DNA of 64,000 bases from Aliivibrio finisterrensis (lineage in GTDB: Bacteria; Pseudomonadota; Gammaproteobacteria; Enterobacterales; Vibrionaceae): contig NZ_WBVP01000016.1 of assembly GCF_008933155.1 (NCBI RefSeq), positions 28,785-92,784 on the forward strand, given 5' to 3'. The notes under the pieces are model-generated. The model worked only from the letters and a program-made list of their open reading frames with translations. It had not been told where the DNA came from and did no database searches. The position numbers and the translations under genes were made by a program. Below are positions 51,196 through 62,472 of this stretch, in pieces; within the stretch, counting starts at the first letter, position 1; the number at the start of each line of letters is the position of its first letter.

Positions 51196-51816
51196 TTACT
51201 TAGAGTAAAGCTCGACGATCAAGTGTTCGTTGATGTCGGCAGACAAATCAGAACGTTCAGGAAGACGCTTAAACGTACCTTCCATTTTGCCAGCATCTAC
51301 TTCAATCCAAGTTGGTTTTTCGCGTTGTTCAGCAACTTCTAGAGCAGCTTTAATACGTGATTGCTGTTTAGCTTTTTCACGAATAGAAACAACATCGTTC
51401 GCCGCAACTTTGAAAGAAGGAACGTTAACTACTTTACCATTAACTAGAATAGACTTATGGCTAACTAGTTGACGAGATTCAGCACGTGTAGCGCCAAAAC
51501 CCATACGGTAAACTACGTTATCTAGACGACCTTCAAGAAGTTGAAGTAGGTTTTCACCTGTGTTGCCTTTAATACGAGCAGCATCTTTGTAGTAGTTACG
51601 GAATTGTTTTTCTAAAACGCCGTACATACGACGAACTTTTTGCTTCTCACGAAGCTGAACGCCGTACTCAGATAGACGACCGCGACGAGCGCCGTGTACA
51701 CCTGGAGCGTTATCAATTTTACACTTGGTATCGATCGCACGTACACCAGATTTAAGGAATAAATCTGTGCCTTCGCGACGGCTAAGCTTCAGCTTAGGAC
51801 CCAAATATCTTGCCAT
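51196..51816 (-). CDS. rpsD: 30S ribosomal protein S4
   Basis: uS4, 206 residues, primary 16S rRNA binder. It starts [19 protein letters not shown] and has an S4 RNA-binding domain around [23 protein letters not shown]. In E. coli S4 represses the alpha operon by binding the pseudoknot before rpsM, a target that is visible here at 52600-52685. Gaps are 31 bp from rpsK and 23 bp to rpoA. Confidence 0.98.
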   Translation of the reverse strand: MARYLGPKLKLSRREGTDLFLKSGVRAIDTKCKIDNAPGVHGARRGRLSEYGVQLREKQKVRRMYGVLEKQFRNYYKDAARIKGNTGENLLQLLEGRLDNVVYRMGFGATRAESRQLVSHKSILVNGKVVNVPSFKVAANDVVSIREKAKQQSRIKAALEVAEQREKPTWIEVDAGKMEGTFKRLPERSDLSADINEHLIVELYSK

Positions 51817-51847
51817 GTTCTTTCTCCAATATTCCTAGAAACGAAAC

Positions 51848-52258
<411 letters not shown>

Positions 52259-52615
52259 TTATTTTTTGATCGGCTTGCGCGGACCTTTACGGGTACGTGC
52301 GTTGGTTTTAGTACGCTGTCCACGTAACGGTAGACTGCGACGGTGACGAAGACCACGATAACAACCAAGGTCCATTAGACGCTTGATGTTCATCGATACT
52401 TCACGACGTAGATCGCCTTCTACAGTGTATTTGGCAACACCATCACGCAGAATATCAATCTGCTCATCATTCAGTTCACTGATCTTAACATTTTCAGCAA
52501 TACCCACTTCAGCTAAAATAGCTTGAGAGCGAGTCTTACCGATTCCGTAGATCGCTGTTAAAGCGATTACTGCATGTTTATGATCAGGAATGTTAATGCC
52601 TGCTATACGGGCCAC
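52259..52615 (-). CDS. rpsM: 30S ribosomal protein S13
   Basis: uS13, 118 residues, contacts 50S bridge B1 and P-site tRNA. The start codon is GTG, in the context GGAGTGAATAGTGGCCC that is nearly identical to the E. coli alpha-operon ribosome binding site. It has [14 protein letters not shown] and the C-terminal [20 protein letters not shown] block. It is the first gene of the alpha operon. Confidence 0.98.
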   Translation of the reverse strand: MARIAGINIPDHKHAVIALTAIYGIGKTRSQAILAEVGIAENVKISELNDEQIDILRDGVAKYTVEGDLRREVSMNIKRLMDLGCYRGLRHRRSLPLRGQRTKTNARTRKGPRKPIKK

Positions 52616-52685
52616 TATTCACTCCTAGTACTTTTTCTTAAGAAGAGCCGCAACAAAGCCCGTTGAGGATACGTTGCGACTATAA
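52600..52685 (-). promoter_or_regulatory. Alpha-operon ribosome binding site pseudoknot (S4 operator)
   Basis: The minus strand reads CGCAACGTATCCTCAACGGG then TTTGTTGCGG, matching the pattern of the E. coli alpha-operon leader, and ends at the GGAGTGAATAGTGGCCC start region. The CGCAAC/GTTGCG stem and the downstream pairing with the start region form the known S4-binding pseudoknot; binding here is by homology. Confidence 0.8.
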
Positions 52686-52708
52686 CTACTTCTTTTGCAC
52701 ACAAAAGG

Positions 52709-52733
52709 TAGGCCGAGAATAATACTCGGCCTA
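52709..52733 (-). terminator. Hairpin between spc and alpha operons
   Basis: TAGGCCGAG / CTCGGCCTA with a 7-nt loop, followed on the minus strand by CCTTTTG. It lies 31 bp past rpmJ. It may partly terminate the spc transcript. Confidence 0.65.
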
Positions 52734-52764
52734 ACTTAATATATCAAGTAAAAATTTCTGCTAA

Positions 52765-52878
52765 TTAACCTTGGCGTTGCTTATGCTTTGGTTCAACGCA
52801 AATTACACGCACAACACCGTTGCGCTTAATAACTTTACAGTTGCGGCAGATTTTTTTAACGGAAGCACGAACTTTCAT
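52765..52878 (-). CDS. rpmJ: 50S ribosomal protein L36 (zinc-ribbon type)
   Basis: bL36, 37 residues, beginning [15 protein letters not shown]. Cys11, Cys14, Cys27 and His32 form the zinc-binding (C+) version, in contrast to the zinc-free paralogue that bacteria keep for zinc starvation. It lies 30 bp after secY, last gene of the spc operon as in E. coli. Confidence 0.98.
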   Translation of the reverse strand: MKVRASVKKICRNCKVIKRNGVVRVICVEPKHKQRQG

Positions 52879-52908
52879 TGCTAAACTCCGTAAAATTGGA
52901 ATCTGAAA

Positions 52909-54240
52909 TTAACGGCCGTAGCCTTTCAGATTGGCCTTCTTCAACACGGACTCATACTGTTGAGACATCAGATGAGTCTGAACCTGTGCCATAAAGTCCA
53001 TGATAACAACAACTACGATTAGTAGGGAAGTACCGCCAAAATAGAAGCGTACGTTCCAAGCTATCATCATAAACTCGGGAATCAGACAGATAAAGGTGAT
53101 ATACATCGCACCAGCTAAGGTTAGACGAGTCATTACTTTATCAATATATTTCGTAGTCTGTTCACCTGGGCGGATTCCGGGTACGAATGCACCAGACTTC
53201 TTCAAGTTATCTGCTGTTTCACGCGGGTTAAACACCAACGCTGTATAGAAGAAACAGAAGAAGATAATTGCTGCTGCATAAAGCATTACATATAACGGCT
53301 GACCAGGGCTTAACGCCATGGAAACATCAGTTAACCAACCGAATGTTCCTTCACCATTACCACCAAACCACTGAGCCAATGTCCCAGGGAATAGTATAAT
53401 ACTTGATGCAAAAATTGCAGGAATCACACCAGCCATATTTATTTTCAATGGAAGGTGAGTACTTTGAGCTGCAAATACCTTACGGCCTTGCTGACGCTTC
53501 GCATAATTAACGACGATACGACGTTGACCACGCTCCATGAACACTACAAAGTAGATAACTGCAAATGATAAAACTGCAATTAGTAATAGAAGAAGCACGT
53601 GCAGTTCACCTTGACGCGCCTGCTGAATCGTTTCTCCGATAGCCGGTGGTAAACCAGCAACGATACCTGTGAAAATAATCAAAGATATACCGTTACCAAT
53701 GCCACGCTCAGTAATTTGTTCACCTAACCACATTAAGAACATGGTACCAGTTACTAAACTTACTGTAGCTGTCAGATAGAACATCATGTCAGGGTTAGCA
53801 ACTAACCCTGGAATCATGCTTGGTAGACCGGTTGCAATACCAATTGCTTGGAATGTAGCCAGCACCAAGGTGCCATAACGTGTGTACTGGTTAATCTTAC
53901 GACGACCAGACTCACCTTCTTTTTTCAACTCTGCTAGAGGTGGATGAACAACTGTTAACAGCTGAACAACGATAGATGCCGAAATATACGGCATAATACC
54001 TAAAGCAAGAATTGAGGCACGAGACAGTGCACCACCAGAAAACATGTTAAACAGTTCAATGATGGTACCCTGTTGCTGTTCAAAAAGATCAGCAAGGACA
54101 GCAGCGTCAATCCCAGGAATTGGCACAAATGAGCCAGCTCGGAACACTAAAAGCGCACCTATAACAAATAACAGACGCGATTTCAGTTCAGCTAGGCCGT
54201 TCTGTGCACTACTTACTTCTTTTCCTGGTTTCTTTGCCAT
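52909..54240 (-). CDS. secY: Protein translocase subunit SecY
   Basis: The central channel of the Sec translocon, 443 residues with 10 predicted TM segments. The N-terminal plug region follows [13 protein letters not shown], and the family motifs [13 protein letters not shown] ([18 protein letters not shown]) and [23 protein letters not shown] are present. The C-terminus ends [15 protein letters not shown]. It lies between rplO and rpmJ in the spc operon. Confidence 0.98.
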   Translation of the reverse strand: MAKKPGKEVSSAQNGLAELKSRLLFVIGALLVFRAGSFVPIPGIDAAVLADLFEQQQGTIIELFNMFSGGALSRASILALGIMPYISASIVVQLLTVVHPPLAELKKEGESGRRKINQYTRYGTLVLATFQAIGIATGLPSMIPGLVANPDMMFYLTATVSLVTGTMFLMWLGEQITERGIGNGISLIIFTGIVAGLPPAIGETIQQARQGELHVLLLLLIAVLSFAVIYFVVFMERGQRRIVVNYAKRQQGRKVFAAQSTHLPLKINMAGVIPAIFASSIILFPGTLAQWFGGNGEGTFGWLTDVSMALSPGQPLYVMLYAAAIIFFCFFYTALVFNPRETADNLKKSGAFVPGIRPGEQTTKYIDKVMTRLTLAGAMYITFICLIPEFMMIAWNVRFYFGGTSLLIVVVVIMDFMAQVQTHLMSQQYESVLKKANLKGYGR

Positions 54241-54260
54241 TGTACCTCATCCTTCGAGGA

Positions 54261-54695
54261 TTATTCCTCGATCTTACCGCCTGCAGCTTCAATCGCAGCT
54301 TTAGCGCCTTTCGTTACGCGTAGACCTTTAACAGTTACAGCAGTAGCGATTTCACCAGAAAGTACAACTTTCGCGAACACAATGTTCTTAGTGATTACGT
54401 TAGCAGCTTTAAGGCTGTTTAGATCGATAACGTTACCTTCAACTTTAGCAAGTTCGCTTAGACGAACTTCTGCAGTTACTAGGCTCTTACGTGAAGTAAA
54501 GCCAAATTTAGGTAAACGTTGTTTCAGAGGCATTTGACCGCCTTCAAAACCAACGCGAACTTTACCGCCAGAACGTGATTTTTGGCCTTTGTGACCACGG
54601 CCACCAGTTTTACCTAGGCCAGAACCGATACCACGACCTACACGCTTCTTAGAAGGTTTAGAGCCAGCAGCCGGTGATAGAGTATTCAAACGCAT
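54261..54695 (-). CDS. rplO: 50S ribosomal protein L15
   Basis: uL15, 144 residues. A glycine-rich basic N-terminal extension ([21 protein letters not shown]) threads into 23S r[23 protein letters not shown] is the expected start. It lies 6 bp after rpmD and 20 bp before secY. Confidence 0.98.
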   Translation of the reverse strand: MRLNTLSPAAGSKPSKKRVGRGIGSGLGKTGGRGHKGQKSRSGGKVRVGFEGGQMPLKQRLPKFGFTSRKSLVTAEVRLSELAKVEGNVIDLNSLKAANVITKNIVFAKVVLSGEIATAVTVKGLRVTKGAKAAIEAAGGKIEE

Positions 54696-54701
54696 TTCTG
54701 A

Positions 54702-54881
54702 TTACTCCTCAATCTTAACCATGTAGTAAACTTTGTTGATCATACCGCGGTTACACGGAGTATCTTCAATTTCTACTGTATGGTTGATGCGACGAAGACC
54801 TAGACCTTTAAGGCACAAAATGTGCTTAGGTAGGCGACCGATAGAGCTTTTAGTCTGAGTTACTTTGATAGTTTTAGACAT
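54702..54881 (-). CDS. rpmD: 50S ribosomal protein L30
   Basis: uL30, 59 residues, translated from ATG at 54881 as [20 protein letters not shown] to VKIEE. The [19 protein letters not shown] block is the family core. It sits between rpsE (5 bp) and rplO (6 bp) in the spc operon. Confidence 0.98.
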   Translation of the reverse strand: MSKTIKVTQTKSSIGRLPKHILCLKGLGLRRINHTVEIEDTPCNRGMINKVYYMVKIEE

Positions 54882-54886
54882 GGTAC

Positions 54887-55387
54887 TTACTCCGAAATAG
54901 ATTCAACAGTTAGACCACGCTTAGCAGCTACCATCTCAGGTGACTTAACGCTACTTAAACCAGCAATCGTTGCGCGAACAACGTTGATTGGGTTAGTAGA
55001 GCCGTAAGCTTTTGCTAGAACGTTGCGGACACCCACAACCTCTAGTACTGCACGCATAGCACCACCTGCGATGATACCTGTACCTTCTGAAGCAGGTTGC
55101 ATGTACACTTTTGAACCAGTGTGGCGACCTTTAACAGAATGGTGAAGAGTACCTTCGTTAAGTGCAATCGTAAACATGTTACGACGTGCTTTTTCCATTG
55201 ATTTTTGAATCGCTGCAGGTACTTCACGAGCTTTGCCGTAACCGAAACCTACACGACCATTACCGTCACCAACAACTGTTAGTGCAGTAAAGCTAAAGAT
55301 TCGACCACCTTTAACCGTTTTAGAAACACGGTTAACAGCAATTAGCTTTTCGTTCAAATCTGTAGCTTGTTGTTGTTCTTTAGCCAT
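54887..55387 (-). CDS. rpsE: 30S ribosomal protein S5
   Basis: uS5, 166 residues; affects decoding accuracy and is a spectinomycin target. It has [20 protein letters not shown] and [19 protein letters not shown] (S5 double-stranded-RNA-binding domain) and then [21 protein letters not shown]. It lies 14 bp after rplR. Confidence 0.98.
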   Translation of the reverse strand: MAKEQQQATDLNEKLIAVNRVSKTVKGGRIFSFTALTVVGDGNGRVGFGYGKAREVPAAIQKSMEKARRNMFTIALNEGTLHHSVKGRHTGSKVYMQPASEGTGIIAGGAMRAVLEVVGVRNVLAKAYGSTNPINVVRATIAGLSSVKSPEMVAAKRGLTVESISE

Positions 55388-55401
55388 CTTCCAACCCTAC
55401 C

Positions 55402-55755
55402 TTAGAATTTCAGACCAGCTTCGCGAGCAGAATCTGCTAGCGCCGCTACTCGGCCGTGGTATTGGAAACCAGAACGATCGAAAGCAACATTAGTAATGCC
55501 TTTTTCGATAGCGCGCTCTGCAATTAATTTACCAATTGCTTGAGCTGCAGCTTTGTTGCTAGTGTTTCCAACTTGCTCACGGATTGCCTTTTCTACAGTA
55601 GAAGCGGCAGCGATAACCTCTGAGCCGTTTGGTGCGATTACCTGAGCGTACGTATGACGCGGAGTACGGTGTACTACAAGGCGAGTTGCACACAGTTCAG
55701 CAATCTTACGACGTGCACGTGTAGCACGACGGATGCGAGATGCTTTCTTATCCAT
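55402..55755 (-). CDS. rplR: 50S ribosomal protein L18
   Basis: uL18, 117 residues, binds 5S rRNA. It begins [18 protein letters not shown] and has [20 protein letters not shown] and [24 protein letters not shown] at the C-terminus. Gap of 9 bp from rplF. Confidence 0.98.
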   Translation of the reverse strand: MDKKASRIRRATRARRKIAELCATRLVVHRTPRHTYAQVIAPNGSEVIAAASTVEKAIREQVGNTSNKAAAQAIGKLIAERAIEKGITNVAFDRSGFQYHGRVAALADSAREAGLKF

Positions 55756-55764
55756 AGTGATACC

Positions 55765-56298
55765 CTACTTCTTCTTAGCTTCTTTAGTACGCACGATTTC
55801 ATCGGCGTAACGAACACCTTTGCCTTTGTAAGGCTCAGGCTGACGGTATGAACGAATATCCGCAGCAACTTGACCAACTACTTGCTTATCGCAACCAGTT
55901 AAAATGATCTCAGTTTGAGTTGGACACTCAGCTTTAATACCTTCTGGTAGAGCGTGCTCTACTGGGTGTGAGAAGCCAAGAGTTAGAGCTACAGAGTTGC
56001 CTTTCATAGCAGCACGGTAACCTACACCTTTAAGAGTTAGCTTCTTAGTAAAGCCTTCATTAACGCCGATAACCATGTTGTTAACTAGTGCACGAGCTGT
56101 ACCAGCTTGTGCCCAAGCATTAGCCACGCCTTCGCGAGGACCAAATACAACAGTGTTATCTTCTTGTGAAATAACTACAGCACTGTTAAGTACGCGAGTT
56201 AGTTCACCTTTACCACCTTTAATAGTGATTTCCTGGCCGTTCAGTTTAACTTCTACGCCAGCAGGAATTACTACAGGTGCTTTAGCAACACGAGACAT
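55765..56298 (-). CDS. rplF: 50S ribosomal protein L6
   Basis: uL6, 177 residues, near the sarcin-ricin loop. Two related domains; the signature [16 protein letters not shown] is near the C-terminus. It starts [21 protein letters not shown]. It lies 12 bp after rpsH. Confidence 0.98.
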   Translation of the reverse strand: MSRVAKAPVVIPAGVEVKLNGQEITIKGGKGELTRVLNSAVVISQEDNTVVFGPREGVANAWAQAGTARALVNNMVIGVNEGFTKKLTLKGVGYRAAMKGNSVALTLGFSHPVEHALPEGIKAECPTQTEIILTGCDKQVVGQVAADIRSYRQPEPYKGKGVRYADEIVRTKEAKKK

Positions 56299-56310
56299 AT
56301 CCTACTCCTA

Positions 56311-56703
56311 TTAAGCTACGTAGCAGATAATTTCGCCACCAAGACCAGCTTTACGCGCAGCGCGATCAGACATTAGGCCTTTTGATGTAGAAACAACAGC
56401 AATACCAAGACCACCCATAACAGATGGTAACGCGTCGTTCTTCTTGTATACACGAAGACCTGGACGAGAAACTCGTTGGATTTGCTCGATAACTGGTTTA
56501 GCTTGGAAATACTTAAGAGTGATTTCTAGCTCAGGTTTGATTTCGCCTTCAACAGCGAAGTCAGCGATGTAGCCTTCAGCTTTAAGTAGTGCAGCAATTG
56601 CAACTTTAAGCTTTGAAGAAGGCATTTTAACAGCAACTTTATTTGCTGATTGACCGTTGCGAACGCGGGTCAGCATATCCGAAATCGGATCTTGCATGCT
56701 CAT
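56311..56703 (-). CDS. rpsH: 30S ribosomal protein S8
   Basis: uS8, 130 residues, central-domain 16S binder and, in E. coli, the translational repressor of the spc operon. It starts [20 protein letters not shown] and ends with the [26 protein letters not shown] signature. It lies 29 bp after rpsN. Confidence 0.98.
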   Translation of the reverse strand: MSMQDPISDMLTRVRNGQSANKVAVKMPSSKLKVAIAALLKAEGYIADFAVEGEIKPELEITLKYFQAKPVIEQIQRVSRPGLRVYKKNDALPSVMGGLGIAVVSTSKGLMSDRAARKAGLGGEIICYVA

Positions 56704-56732
56704 ATGATTTACTCCAAATGATTAAGTGGCAA

Positions 56733-57038
56733 TTACCAGCTAGCCTTACGAAGACCCGGAATCTCGCCTTTCATGCAAGCTTCACGAACCTTAATACGGC
56801 TTAAACCGAACTTACGTAGGTAACCGTGTGGACGACCAGTTTGGTTGCAACGATTACGCTGACGAGATGCACTTGAATCACGAGGTAGAGCTTGCAATTT
56901 AAGAACTGCATCCCAACGCTCTTCTTCAGAAGCATTTACATCGCTAATTAGAACTTTTAGCGCCGAACGCTTTTCAGCGAACTTAGCTACAAGTTTTGCA
57001 CGTTTAGCTTCACGTGCTTTCATAGATTGTTTAGCCAT
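56733..57038 (-). CDS. rpsN: 30S ribosomal protein S14 (zinc-free type)
   Basis: uS14, 101 residues, the long form without the CxxC zinc ribbon: near the C-terminus [20 protein letters not shown] has a single cysteine. Starts [16 protein letters not shown]. Between rplE (17 bp) and rpsH (29 bp). Confidence 0.98.
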   Translation of the reverse strand: MAKQSMKAREAKRAKLVAKFAEKRSALKVLISDVNASEEERWDAVLKLQALPRDSSASRQRNRCNQTGRPHGYLRKFGLSRIKVREACMKGEIPGLRKASW

Positions 57039-57055
57039 AACAGTAACCCTTCACC

Positions 57056-57595
57056 TTACTTACGGAATGGGAAGTTAAAGGCAGCCAGCAGAGCTCGGCC
57101 TTCCGCATCTGTATTCGCAGACGTCGTGATAGTAATATCAAGACCGCGTACACGATCAACTTTATCATAGTCGATCTCAGGGAAGATGATTTGCTCGCGA
57201 ACGCCCATGCTGTAGTTACCGCGACCGTCAAAAGACTTCGCGCTAACACCACGGAAATCACGTACTCGTGGAAGTGCAATAGAGATTAAACGCTCTAAGA
57301 ATTCCCACATACGTTCGCCACGTAGGGTTACTTTACAACCGATTGGGTAGCCTTCACGGATTTTAAAACCAGCAACAGATTTACGCGCTTTAGTAATCAA
57401 TGGTTTTTGACCAGAGATAATTGCCATATCGGCAGCAGCGTTTTCTAGAAGCTTTTTATCATTGATTGCTTCACCAACACCCATATTTAGGGTGATTTTT
57501 TCAACCCTAGGGACTTGCATGACGCTTGAGTAGCTGAACTCTTTGGTAAGCTCAGCGACTACAGACGACTTGTAGTAATCATGCAGTTTCGCCAT
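57056..57595 (-). CDS. rplE: 50S ribosomal protein L5
   Basis: uL5, 179 residues, part of the 5S rRNA complex and bridge B1b. It has [16 protein letters not shown], the [21 protein letters not shown] loop and [19 protein letters not shown]. It lies 27 bp after rplX. Confidence 0.98.
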   Translation of the reverse strand: MAKLHDYYKSSVVAELTKEFSYSSVMQVPRVEKITLNMGVGEAINDKKLLENAAADMAIISGQKPLITKARKSVAGFKIREGYPIGCKVTLRGERMWEFLERLISIALPRVRDFRGVSAKSFDGRGNYSMGVREQIIFPEIDYDKVDRVRGLDITITTSANTDAEGRALLAAFNFPFRK

Positions 57596-57622
57596 AGTAG
57601 AACTCCAAATTGCTTCTATCTA

Positions 57623-57940
57623 TTAGTTAGAAATGGTTTCGCCGTTTGATTTGAAGAAACGCACTTTTTTGCCTTCTTCAAAACGGAAACCGATACGGTC
57701 CGCTTTACCAGTAGCTTCGTTGTAGATTGCGATGTTAGAAGCATCAATTGCTGCTTCTTTCTCAACAATACCACCTTGCTGACCAAGAGCCGGTACAGGC
57801 TTCTGGTGCTTTTTAACAAGGTTGATACCTTCAACGATAACTTTACCAGTTTCAAGAACCTTAGTTACTTTACCTTTCTTGCCTTTATCTTTACCGACAA
57901 GAACGATTACTTCGTCATTACGACGGATTTTAGCTGCCAT
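57623..57940 (-). CDS. rplX: 50S ribosomal protein L24
   Basis: uL24, 105 residues, an assembly initiator near the exit tunnel. The KOW motif is [20 protein letters not shown] (residues 4-23), then [22 protein letters not shown]. It lies 11 bp after rplN. Confidence 0.98.
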   Translation of the reverse strand: MAAKIRRNDEVIVLVGKDKGKKGKVTKVLETGKVIVEGINLVKKHQKPVPALGQQGGIVEKEAAIDASNIAIYNEATGKADRIGFRFEEGKKVRFFKSNGETISN

Positions 57941-57951
57941 CTTACCGCTCC

Positions 57952-58323
57952 TTACAGAACTTCTGGTGCTAGTGAAACAATTTTCATGAATTTCGCATTA
58001 CGAAGTTCACGAGTCACTGGACCAAAGATACGTGTACCGACTGGTTGCTCAGTAGTGTCATTCAACAATACGCAAGCATTACGGTCGAAGCGAATGATAG
58101 AACCGTCTGGGCGACGAACGCCTTTACGAGTGCGCACTACTACCGCCTTCAGAACATCACCTTTCTTAACTTTACCGCGAGGAATTGCTTCCTTAACAGT
58201 AACTTTAATGATGTCTCCGATATGTGCATAACGGCGGTGAGAGCCACCCAGAACCTTAATACACATTACCTTGCGCGCACCAGAGTTATCTGCAGCGTCA
58301 AGTGTACTTTGCATTTGGATCAT
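57952..58323 (-). CDS. rplN: 50S ribosomal protein L14
   Basis: uL14, 123 residues, 50S interface protein. It starts [21 protein letters not shown], with the signature near residues 60-86 ([17 protein letters not shown]). It is first gene of the spc operon, downstream of the promoter at 58395-58425. Confidence 0.98.
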   Translation of the reverse strand: MIQMQSTLDAADNSGARKVMCIKVLGGSHRRYAHIGDIIKVTVKEAIPRGKVKKGDVLKAVVVRTRKGVRRPDGSIIRFDRNACVLLNDTTEQPVGTRIFGPVTRELRNAKFMKIVSLAPEVL

Positions 58324-58394
58324 TGTTAGTGCTCCGCTAAATATTTAAAACTAGACCCATCACGGGTCGGGCTGCCTCTTTAAAAGGGATGGGG

Positions 58395-58425
58395 ATTATA
58401 TCACCATATTTTAAATAAAGGTAGT
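58395..58425 (-). promoter_or_regulatory. spc operon promoter (extended -10)
   Basis: On the minus strand TGATATAAT (58395-58403) is an extended -10, with no convincing -35 at 17 bp. It lies 72 bp before rplN, in the gap after the S10-operon hairpin. The leader also holds a GACCC/GGGTC hairpin (58354-58368). Confidence 0.6.
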
Positions 58426-58431
58426 CTAAAA

Positions 58432-58461
58432 ATAAACGGCTCCAAAAAAAGTTCGGAGCCG
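58432..58461 (-). terminator. S10-operon terminator
   Basis: CGGCTCC / GGAGCCG (58455-58461 with 58437-58443) around an 11-nt loop, followed by TTTATTTTT on the minus strand, 27 bp past rpsQ. Confidence 0.8.
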
Positions 58462-58487
58462 CTTAGAATCGCTATAGAATCAACAAA

Positions 58488-58742
58488 TTAAGCTTTTGCT
58501 TTTTCTACAATGTTTACCAAAGTCCAAGATTTAGTCTTAGACAGTGGGCGACATTCACGAATCTCAACAGTATCGCCTAGGCCACACTCGTTGTTTTCAT
58601 CATGTGCGTGAAGCTTAGTCGTGCGCTTGATGTATTTACCGTAGATCGGGTGTTTCACCATGCGTTCAATAGCAACAACAATAGACTTGTCCATTTTGTC
58701 GCTAACTACACGACCTTGCATAGTACGAATTTTCTCGCTCAT
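58488..58742 (-). CDS. rpsQ: 30S ribosomal protein S17
   Basis: uS17, 84 residues, early 16S 5'-domain binder. It starts [20 protein letters not shown] and includes [21 protein letters not shown]. Its ATG overlaps the rpmC TAA by one base. It is the last gene of the S10 operon. Confidence 0.98.
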   Translation of the reverse strand: MSEKIRTMQGRVVSDKMDKSIVVAIERMVKHPIYGKYIKRTTKLHAHDENNECGLGDTVEIRECRPLSKTKSWTLVNIVEKAKA

Positions 58743-58933
58743 TATGCGCCAGCCTTCTCATTCAGTAAAGTTTTAACACGTGCGATATCACGACGTACAG
58801 CTTTCAGAGTATGAGTTTGCTGTAGTTGACCAGTCGCAGCTTGCATGCGCAAGTTAAACTGTTCACGTAGCAAATTCAGAAGCTCTTCATTAAGCTCTTC
58901 AACGTTTTTCTCGCGTAGATCTTGTGCTTTCAT
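58742..58933 (-). CDS. rpmC: 50S ribosomal protein L29
   Basis: uL29, 63 residues, at the exit-tunnel rim where SRP and trigger factor dock. It starts [19 protein letters not shown] and has [17 protein letters not shown]. The ATG at 58933 overlaps the rplP TGA by one base; a GTG one codon upstream is discounted. It overlaps rpsQ by one base. Confidence 0.98.
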   Translation of the reverse strand: MKAQDLREKNVEELNEELLNLLREQFNLRMQAATGQLQQTHTLKAVRRDIARVKTLLNEKAGA

Positions 58934-59343
58934 CACATCACCTGCTTAGTTACAAAAGTAGTTTTGATAGGCAGTTTACGTGCCGCTAGGCGGAACGCTT
59001 CACGTGCCAACTCTTCAGGTACGCCGTTCATTTCGTACATAACCTTTCCAGGTTGGATTTGGGCTACCCAGTACTCAACGTTACCTTTACCCTTACCTTG
59101 ACGAACTTCAAGCGGTTTTTCTGTGATAGGTTTGTCTGGGAACACACGGATCCAGATTTGACCTTGACGCTTAATGTGACGCGTCATAGCACGACGAGCC
59201 GCTTCAATCTGACGAGCAGTTAGACGACCACGGCCTACAGCTTTAAGACCGAAGTCGCCGAAGCTTACTTCAGTACCTTTAGCAAGGCCACGGTTACGAC
59301 CAGTCATAACCTTACGGAACTTAGTACGTTTTGGTTGTAGCAT
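58933..59343 (-). CDS. rplP: 50S ribosomal protein L16
   Basis: uL16, 136 residues, at the A-site tRNA elbow. It starts [19 protein letters not shown] and carries the signatures [12 protein letters not shown] and the RMGKGKG-like [14 protein letters not shown]. It lies 11 bp after rpsC and overlaps rpmC by one base. Confidence 0.98.
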   Translation of the reverse strand: MLQPKRTKFRKVMTGRNRGLAKGTEVSFGDFGLKAVGRGRLTARQIEAARRAMTRHIKRQGQIWIRVFPDKPITEKPLEVRQGKGKGNVEYWVAQIQPGKVMYEMNGVPEELAREAFRLAARKLPIKTTFVTKQVM

Positions 59344-59354
59344 CAGTCAGCTCC

Positions 59355-60053
59355 TTACTTACGGCTTCTACGCTGCTTCTTAGGCTTGTCAGCCTTAGGC
59401 TCTACTGCATTAGCAGCTGGCATACCGCCTAGAACTTCACCTTTGAAGATCCAAACTTTAACGCCGATCACACCGTATTGAGTGTGAGCCGAAGAAGTTG
59501 CGTAATCAATGTCAGCACGTAGAGTATGTAGAGGTACACGACCTTCACGATACCACTCAGAACGTGCGATTTCAGCACCGCCTAGACGGCCACCTACTTG
59601 TACTTTGATGCCTTTAGCGCCTAGACGCATTGCATTTTGTACCGCACGCTTCATAGCACGACGGAACATAACACGACGTTCTAGTTGAGAAGCAATGCTG
59701 TCAGCTACAAGTTGAGCGTCTAGCTCAGGCTTGCGAACTTCTGCAATGTTGATTTGCGCTGGAACACCTGCGATTTTTGCTACGCCTGCGCGTAGTTTCT
59801 CTACGTCTTCACCTTTCTTACCGATAACAACGCCTGGACGAGCTGTGTGAATAGTCACACGAATGCTCTTAGCAGGACGCTCGATAACGATGCGTGATAG
59901 AGATGCTTTTTTCAGTTCTTTAGTAAGATACTGACGTACCTTGAAGTCGCCGTCTAGGTTGTCAGCGAACTCTTGGCTACTAGCAAACCATGTAGCATTC
60001 CAAGGCTTGACGATGCCAAGACGAATACCATTAGGATGTACTTTTTGACCCAT
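59355..60053 (-). CDS. rpsC: 30S ribosomal protein S3
   Basis: uS3, 232 residues, at the mRNA entry channel. It has a type II KH domain with [17 protein letters not shown] (about 72-88) and the C-terminal domain with [24 protein letters not shown]; the tail is lysine/arginine-rich. It lies 19 bp after rplV. Confidence 0.98.
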   Translation of the reverse strand: MGQKVHPNGIRLGIVKPWNATWFASSQEFADNLDGDFKVRQYLTKELKKASLSRIVIERPAKSIRVTIHTARPGVVIGKKGEDVEKLRAGVAKIAGVPAQINIAEVRKPELDAQLVADSIASQLERRVMFRRAMKRAVQNAMRLGAKGIKVQVGGRLGGAEIARSEWYREGRVPLHTLRADIDYATSSAHTQYGVIGVKVWIFKGEVLGGMPAANAVEPKADKPKKQRRSRK

Positions 60054-60072
60054 TTGCTTAATCTCCTAGTCT

Positions 60073-60405
60073 TTAACGATCAGCTACAACGATAGTGATG
60101 TGGCTTGAACGCTTCAAGATGCGATCTGCACGACCTTTAGCACGAGGCATAATACGCTTCATGATAGGGCCTTCATCTACGAAGATTTTAGCGACATTTA
60201 GATCGTCGATATCTGCACCTTCGTTGTGTTCAGCGTTTGCGATAGCAGACTCAACAACTTTCTTAATTAATACTGCAGCTTTTTTGTTGCTGAAAGTAAG
60301 AATTTCAAGAGCTTGGTCTACTGATTTCCCACGAATTTGGTCCGCAACTAAGCGAGCCTTTTGTGGAGAAATGCTGGCAAAACGATGTTTAGCAATAGCT
60401 TCCAT
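60073..60405 (-). CDS. rplV: 50S ribosomal protein L22
   Basis: uL22, 110 residues, lines the exit tunnel. It starts [23 protein letters not shown]; the extended loop ends in [22 protein letters not shown]. It lies 10 bp after rpsS. Confidence 0.98.
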   Translation of the reverse strand: MEAIAKHRFASISPQKARLVADQIRGKSVDQALEILTFSNKKAAVLIKKVVESAIANAEHNEGADIDDLNVAKIFVDEGPIMKRIMPRAKGRADRILKRSSHITIVVADR

Positions 60406-60415
60406 ATTCTACCTC

Positions 60416-60694
60416 CTAACGCTTTTTAGCTTTCTTATCTGCAGCATGGCCACGATAAGTACGAGTAGGTGCAAATTCGCCCAACTTGTGACCAATCATG
60501 TCTTCTGTAACGAAAACTGGTACATGCTGGCGACCATTATGGACAGCGATGGTCAAGTTGATCATAGTTGGAATGATCATTGAACGACGGGACCAAGTCT
60601 TAATAGGCTTTTTGTCTCCGCTTTCCACCGCTTTCTCTACCTTCTTCAGCAAGTGTAGGTCAATAAAAGGACCTTTCTTGAGAGAACGTGGCAT
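60416..60694 (-). CDS. rpsS: 30S ribosomal protein S19
   Basis: uS19, 92 residues, in the 30S head with S13. It starts [20 protein letters not shown] and carries [23 protein letters not shown]. It lies 19 bp after rplB. Confidence 0.98.
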   Translation of the reverse strand: MPRSLKKGPFIDLHLLKKVEKAVESGDKKPIKTWSRRSMIIPTMINLTIAVHNGRQHVPVFVTEDMIGHKLGEFAPTRTYRGHAADKKAKKR

Positions 60695-60713
60695 GGCGAT
60701 TCCTCTTTATAGA

Positions 60714-61538
60714 TTATTTGTTACGACGACGTACAATGTACTTGTCAGTAGATTTATTCTTACGAGTCTTGAAGCCCTTAGTTGGCATACCCCAAGGTGA
60801 TACTGGGTGACGACCGCCTGATGTACGACCTTCACCACCACCGTGTGGGTGATCAACTGGGTTCATTGCAACACCACGTACCGTTGGACGAACACCGCGC
60901 CAGCGTGTAGCACCGGCTTTGCCTAGCTCACGTAGCATGTGTTCAGAGTTACCAACTTCACCGATAGTCGCACGACCTTCAGAAAGAACTTTACGCATCT
61001 CACCAGAGCGTAGACGTAATGTCACATAAGCGCCATCACGAGCAATGATTTGTGCGTATGCACCAGCAGAACGTGCAACTTGCGCGCCCTTACCAGGTTT
61101 TAATTCAACACAGTGAACAGTAGAACCTACTGGGATGTTGCGCAATGGTAAGCAGTTACCTGCTTTGATTGGCGCATCAACACCTGATTGTACTGTATCG
61201 CCGGCTTTAAGACCTTTTGGTGCGATAATGTAACGACGCTCACCGTCTGCGAACAGAACTAGTGCAATGTTTGCACTACGGTTTGGATCGTATTCTAAAC
61301 GTTCAACGATAGCTGGGATGCCATCTTTAGTACGTTTAAAGTCAATTAGACGGTAGTGTTGCTTATGACCACCACCAACGTGACGTACTGTAATACGACC
61401 GTTATTGTTACGACCACCAGATTTAGAGTTTTTCTCTAAAAGAGGTGCGTATGGCTTACCCTTATGTAGGTCAGCGTTAACGATTTTTACAACGTGACGA
61501 CGACCAGGGGAAGTCGGCTTACATTTAACAATAGCCAT
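60714..61538 (-). CDS. rplB: 50S ribosomal protein L2
   Basis: uL2, 274 residues, near the peptidyl transferase centre and needed for subunit joining. Motifs: [17 protein letters not shown] in the N-terminal half and [22 protein letters not shown] (about 220-241). It lies 15 bp after rplW. Confidence 0.98.
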   Translation of the reverse strand: MAIVKCKPTSPGRRHVVKIVNADLHKGKPYAPLLEKNSKSGGRNNNGRITVRHVGGGHKQHYRLIDFKRTKDGIPAIVERLEYDPNRSANIALVLFADGERRYIIAPKGLKAGDTVQSGVDAPIKAGNCLPLRNIPVGSTVHCVELKPGKGAQVARSAGAYAQIIARDGAYVTLRLRSGEMRKVLSEGRATIGEVGNSEHMLRELGKAGATRWRGVRPTVRGVAMNPVDHPHGGGEGRTSGGRHPVSPWGMPTKGFKTRKNKSTDKYIVRRRNK

Positions 61539-61553
61539 TTTTAACTACTCCTG

Positions 61554-61856
61554 TTATTCCGCGCCGCCAACGAAGTCTAGGTCTTGACCTTCTTTCAAGA
61601 TTACGTACGCTTTTTTCACGTCTGAACGACGGCCTTGGCGTGCACCTTGACGTTTGGTCTTGCCCTTAGTGATAAGGGTATTTACAGACTTAACTTCAAC
61701 TTCAAACAACTTTTCTACTGCTGCTTTAATCTCTTTTTTAGTTGCATTGATTGCTACTTTGAAAACAATAGTGTTATTGCCTTCAGCAGCCATCGTTGCT
61801 TTTTCAGAGATAATAGGGCCACGTAGAACTTTTAGTAGACGCTCTTCACTGATCAT
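61554..61856 (-). CDS. rplW: 50S ribosomal protein L23
   Basis: uL23, 100 residues, exit-tunnel docking site for trigger factor and SRP. It starts [21 protein letters not shown] and ends [18 protein letters not shown]. Its ATG overlaps the rplD stop by 4 bp, coupling the two genes. Confidence 0.98.
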   Translation of the reverse strand: MISEERLLKVLRGPIISEKATMAAEGNNTIVFKVAINATKKEIKAAVEKLFEVEVKSVNTLITKGKTKRQGARQGRRSDVKKAYVILKEGQDLDFVGGAE

Positions 61857-62455
61857 GCCAGCATCTCCTCAACTTGCTTAACTGCAGCTGCAGTCATTAG
61901 AACCTTGTTGAATGCAACTAGGCTTACTGGATCAATACCAGCAACGTCACGTGCGTCAACTTTGTAAAGGTTACGAGCAGCTAAGAATAGATTCTCATCT
62001 ACTTCGCCAGTTACGATAAGAACATCGTTAAGCTCAAGCTCTTTAAGCTTAGCAACTAGCTCTTTAGTTTTAGGTGCTTCAACTGAGAAGTTGTCTACAA
62101 CGATCAGACGATCTTGACGAACTAACTCAGAAAGAATGCTCTTAAGAGCACCACGGTACATTTTTTTGTTTACTTTTTGGCTGTGATCTTGTGGTTTCGC
62201 AGCAAAAGTAACACCACCTGAACGCCAGATTGGGCTACGAATAGTACCCGCACGAGCTCGGCCTGTACCTTTTTGACGCCATGGCTTAGCGCCACCGCCA
62301 GATACTTCTGAACGTGTTTTTTGAGCGCGAGTACCTTGACGAGCACCTGCTGCATAAGCAACAACTACTTGGTGTACAAGAGCTTCGTTAAACTCACGTC
62401 CGAAAGTAGTTTCGGAAACAGTTAGTGCCGCAGCACCTTTAACCATTAGTTCCAT
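61853..62455 (-). CDS. rplD: 50S ribosomal protein L4
   Basis: uL4, 200 residues, tunnel constriction protein and, in E. coli, the autogenous repressor of the S10 operon. It starts [19 protein letters not shown], with the long basic loop [20 protein letters not shown] (about 51-70). It lies 17 bp after rplC. The S10 leader upstream (63427-63705) is the expected target. Confidence 0.98.
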   Translation of the reverse strand: MELMVKGAAALTVSETTFGREFNEALVHQVVVAYAAGARQGTRAQKTRSEVSGGGAKPWRQKGTGRARAGTIRSPIWRSGGVTFAAKPQDHSQKVNKKMYRGALKSILSELVRQDRLIVVDNFSVEAPKTKELVAKLKELELNDVLIVTGEVDENLFLAARNLYKVDARDVAGIDPVSLVAFNKVLMTAAAVKQVEEMLA

Positions 62456-62472
62456 TACATACTCCTAAGACG

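Noticed and set aside
57776..58231. 151-codon plus-strand ORF over rplX/rplN
   Set aside because: Antisense to two certain ribosomal protein genes.
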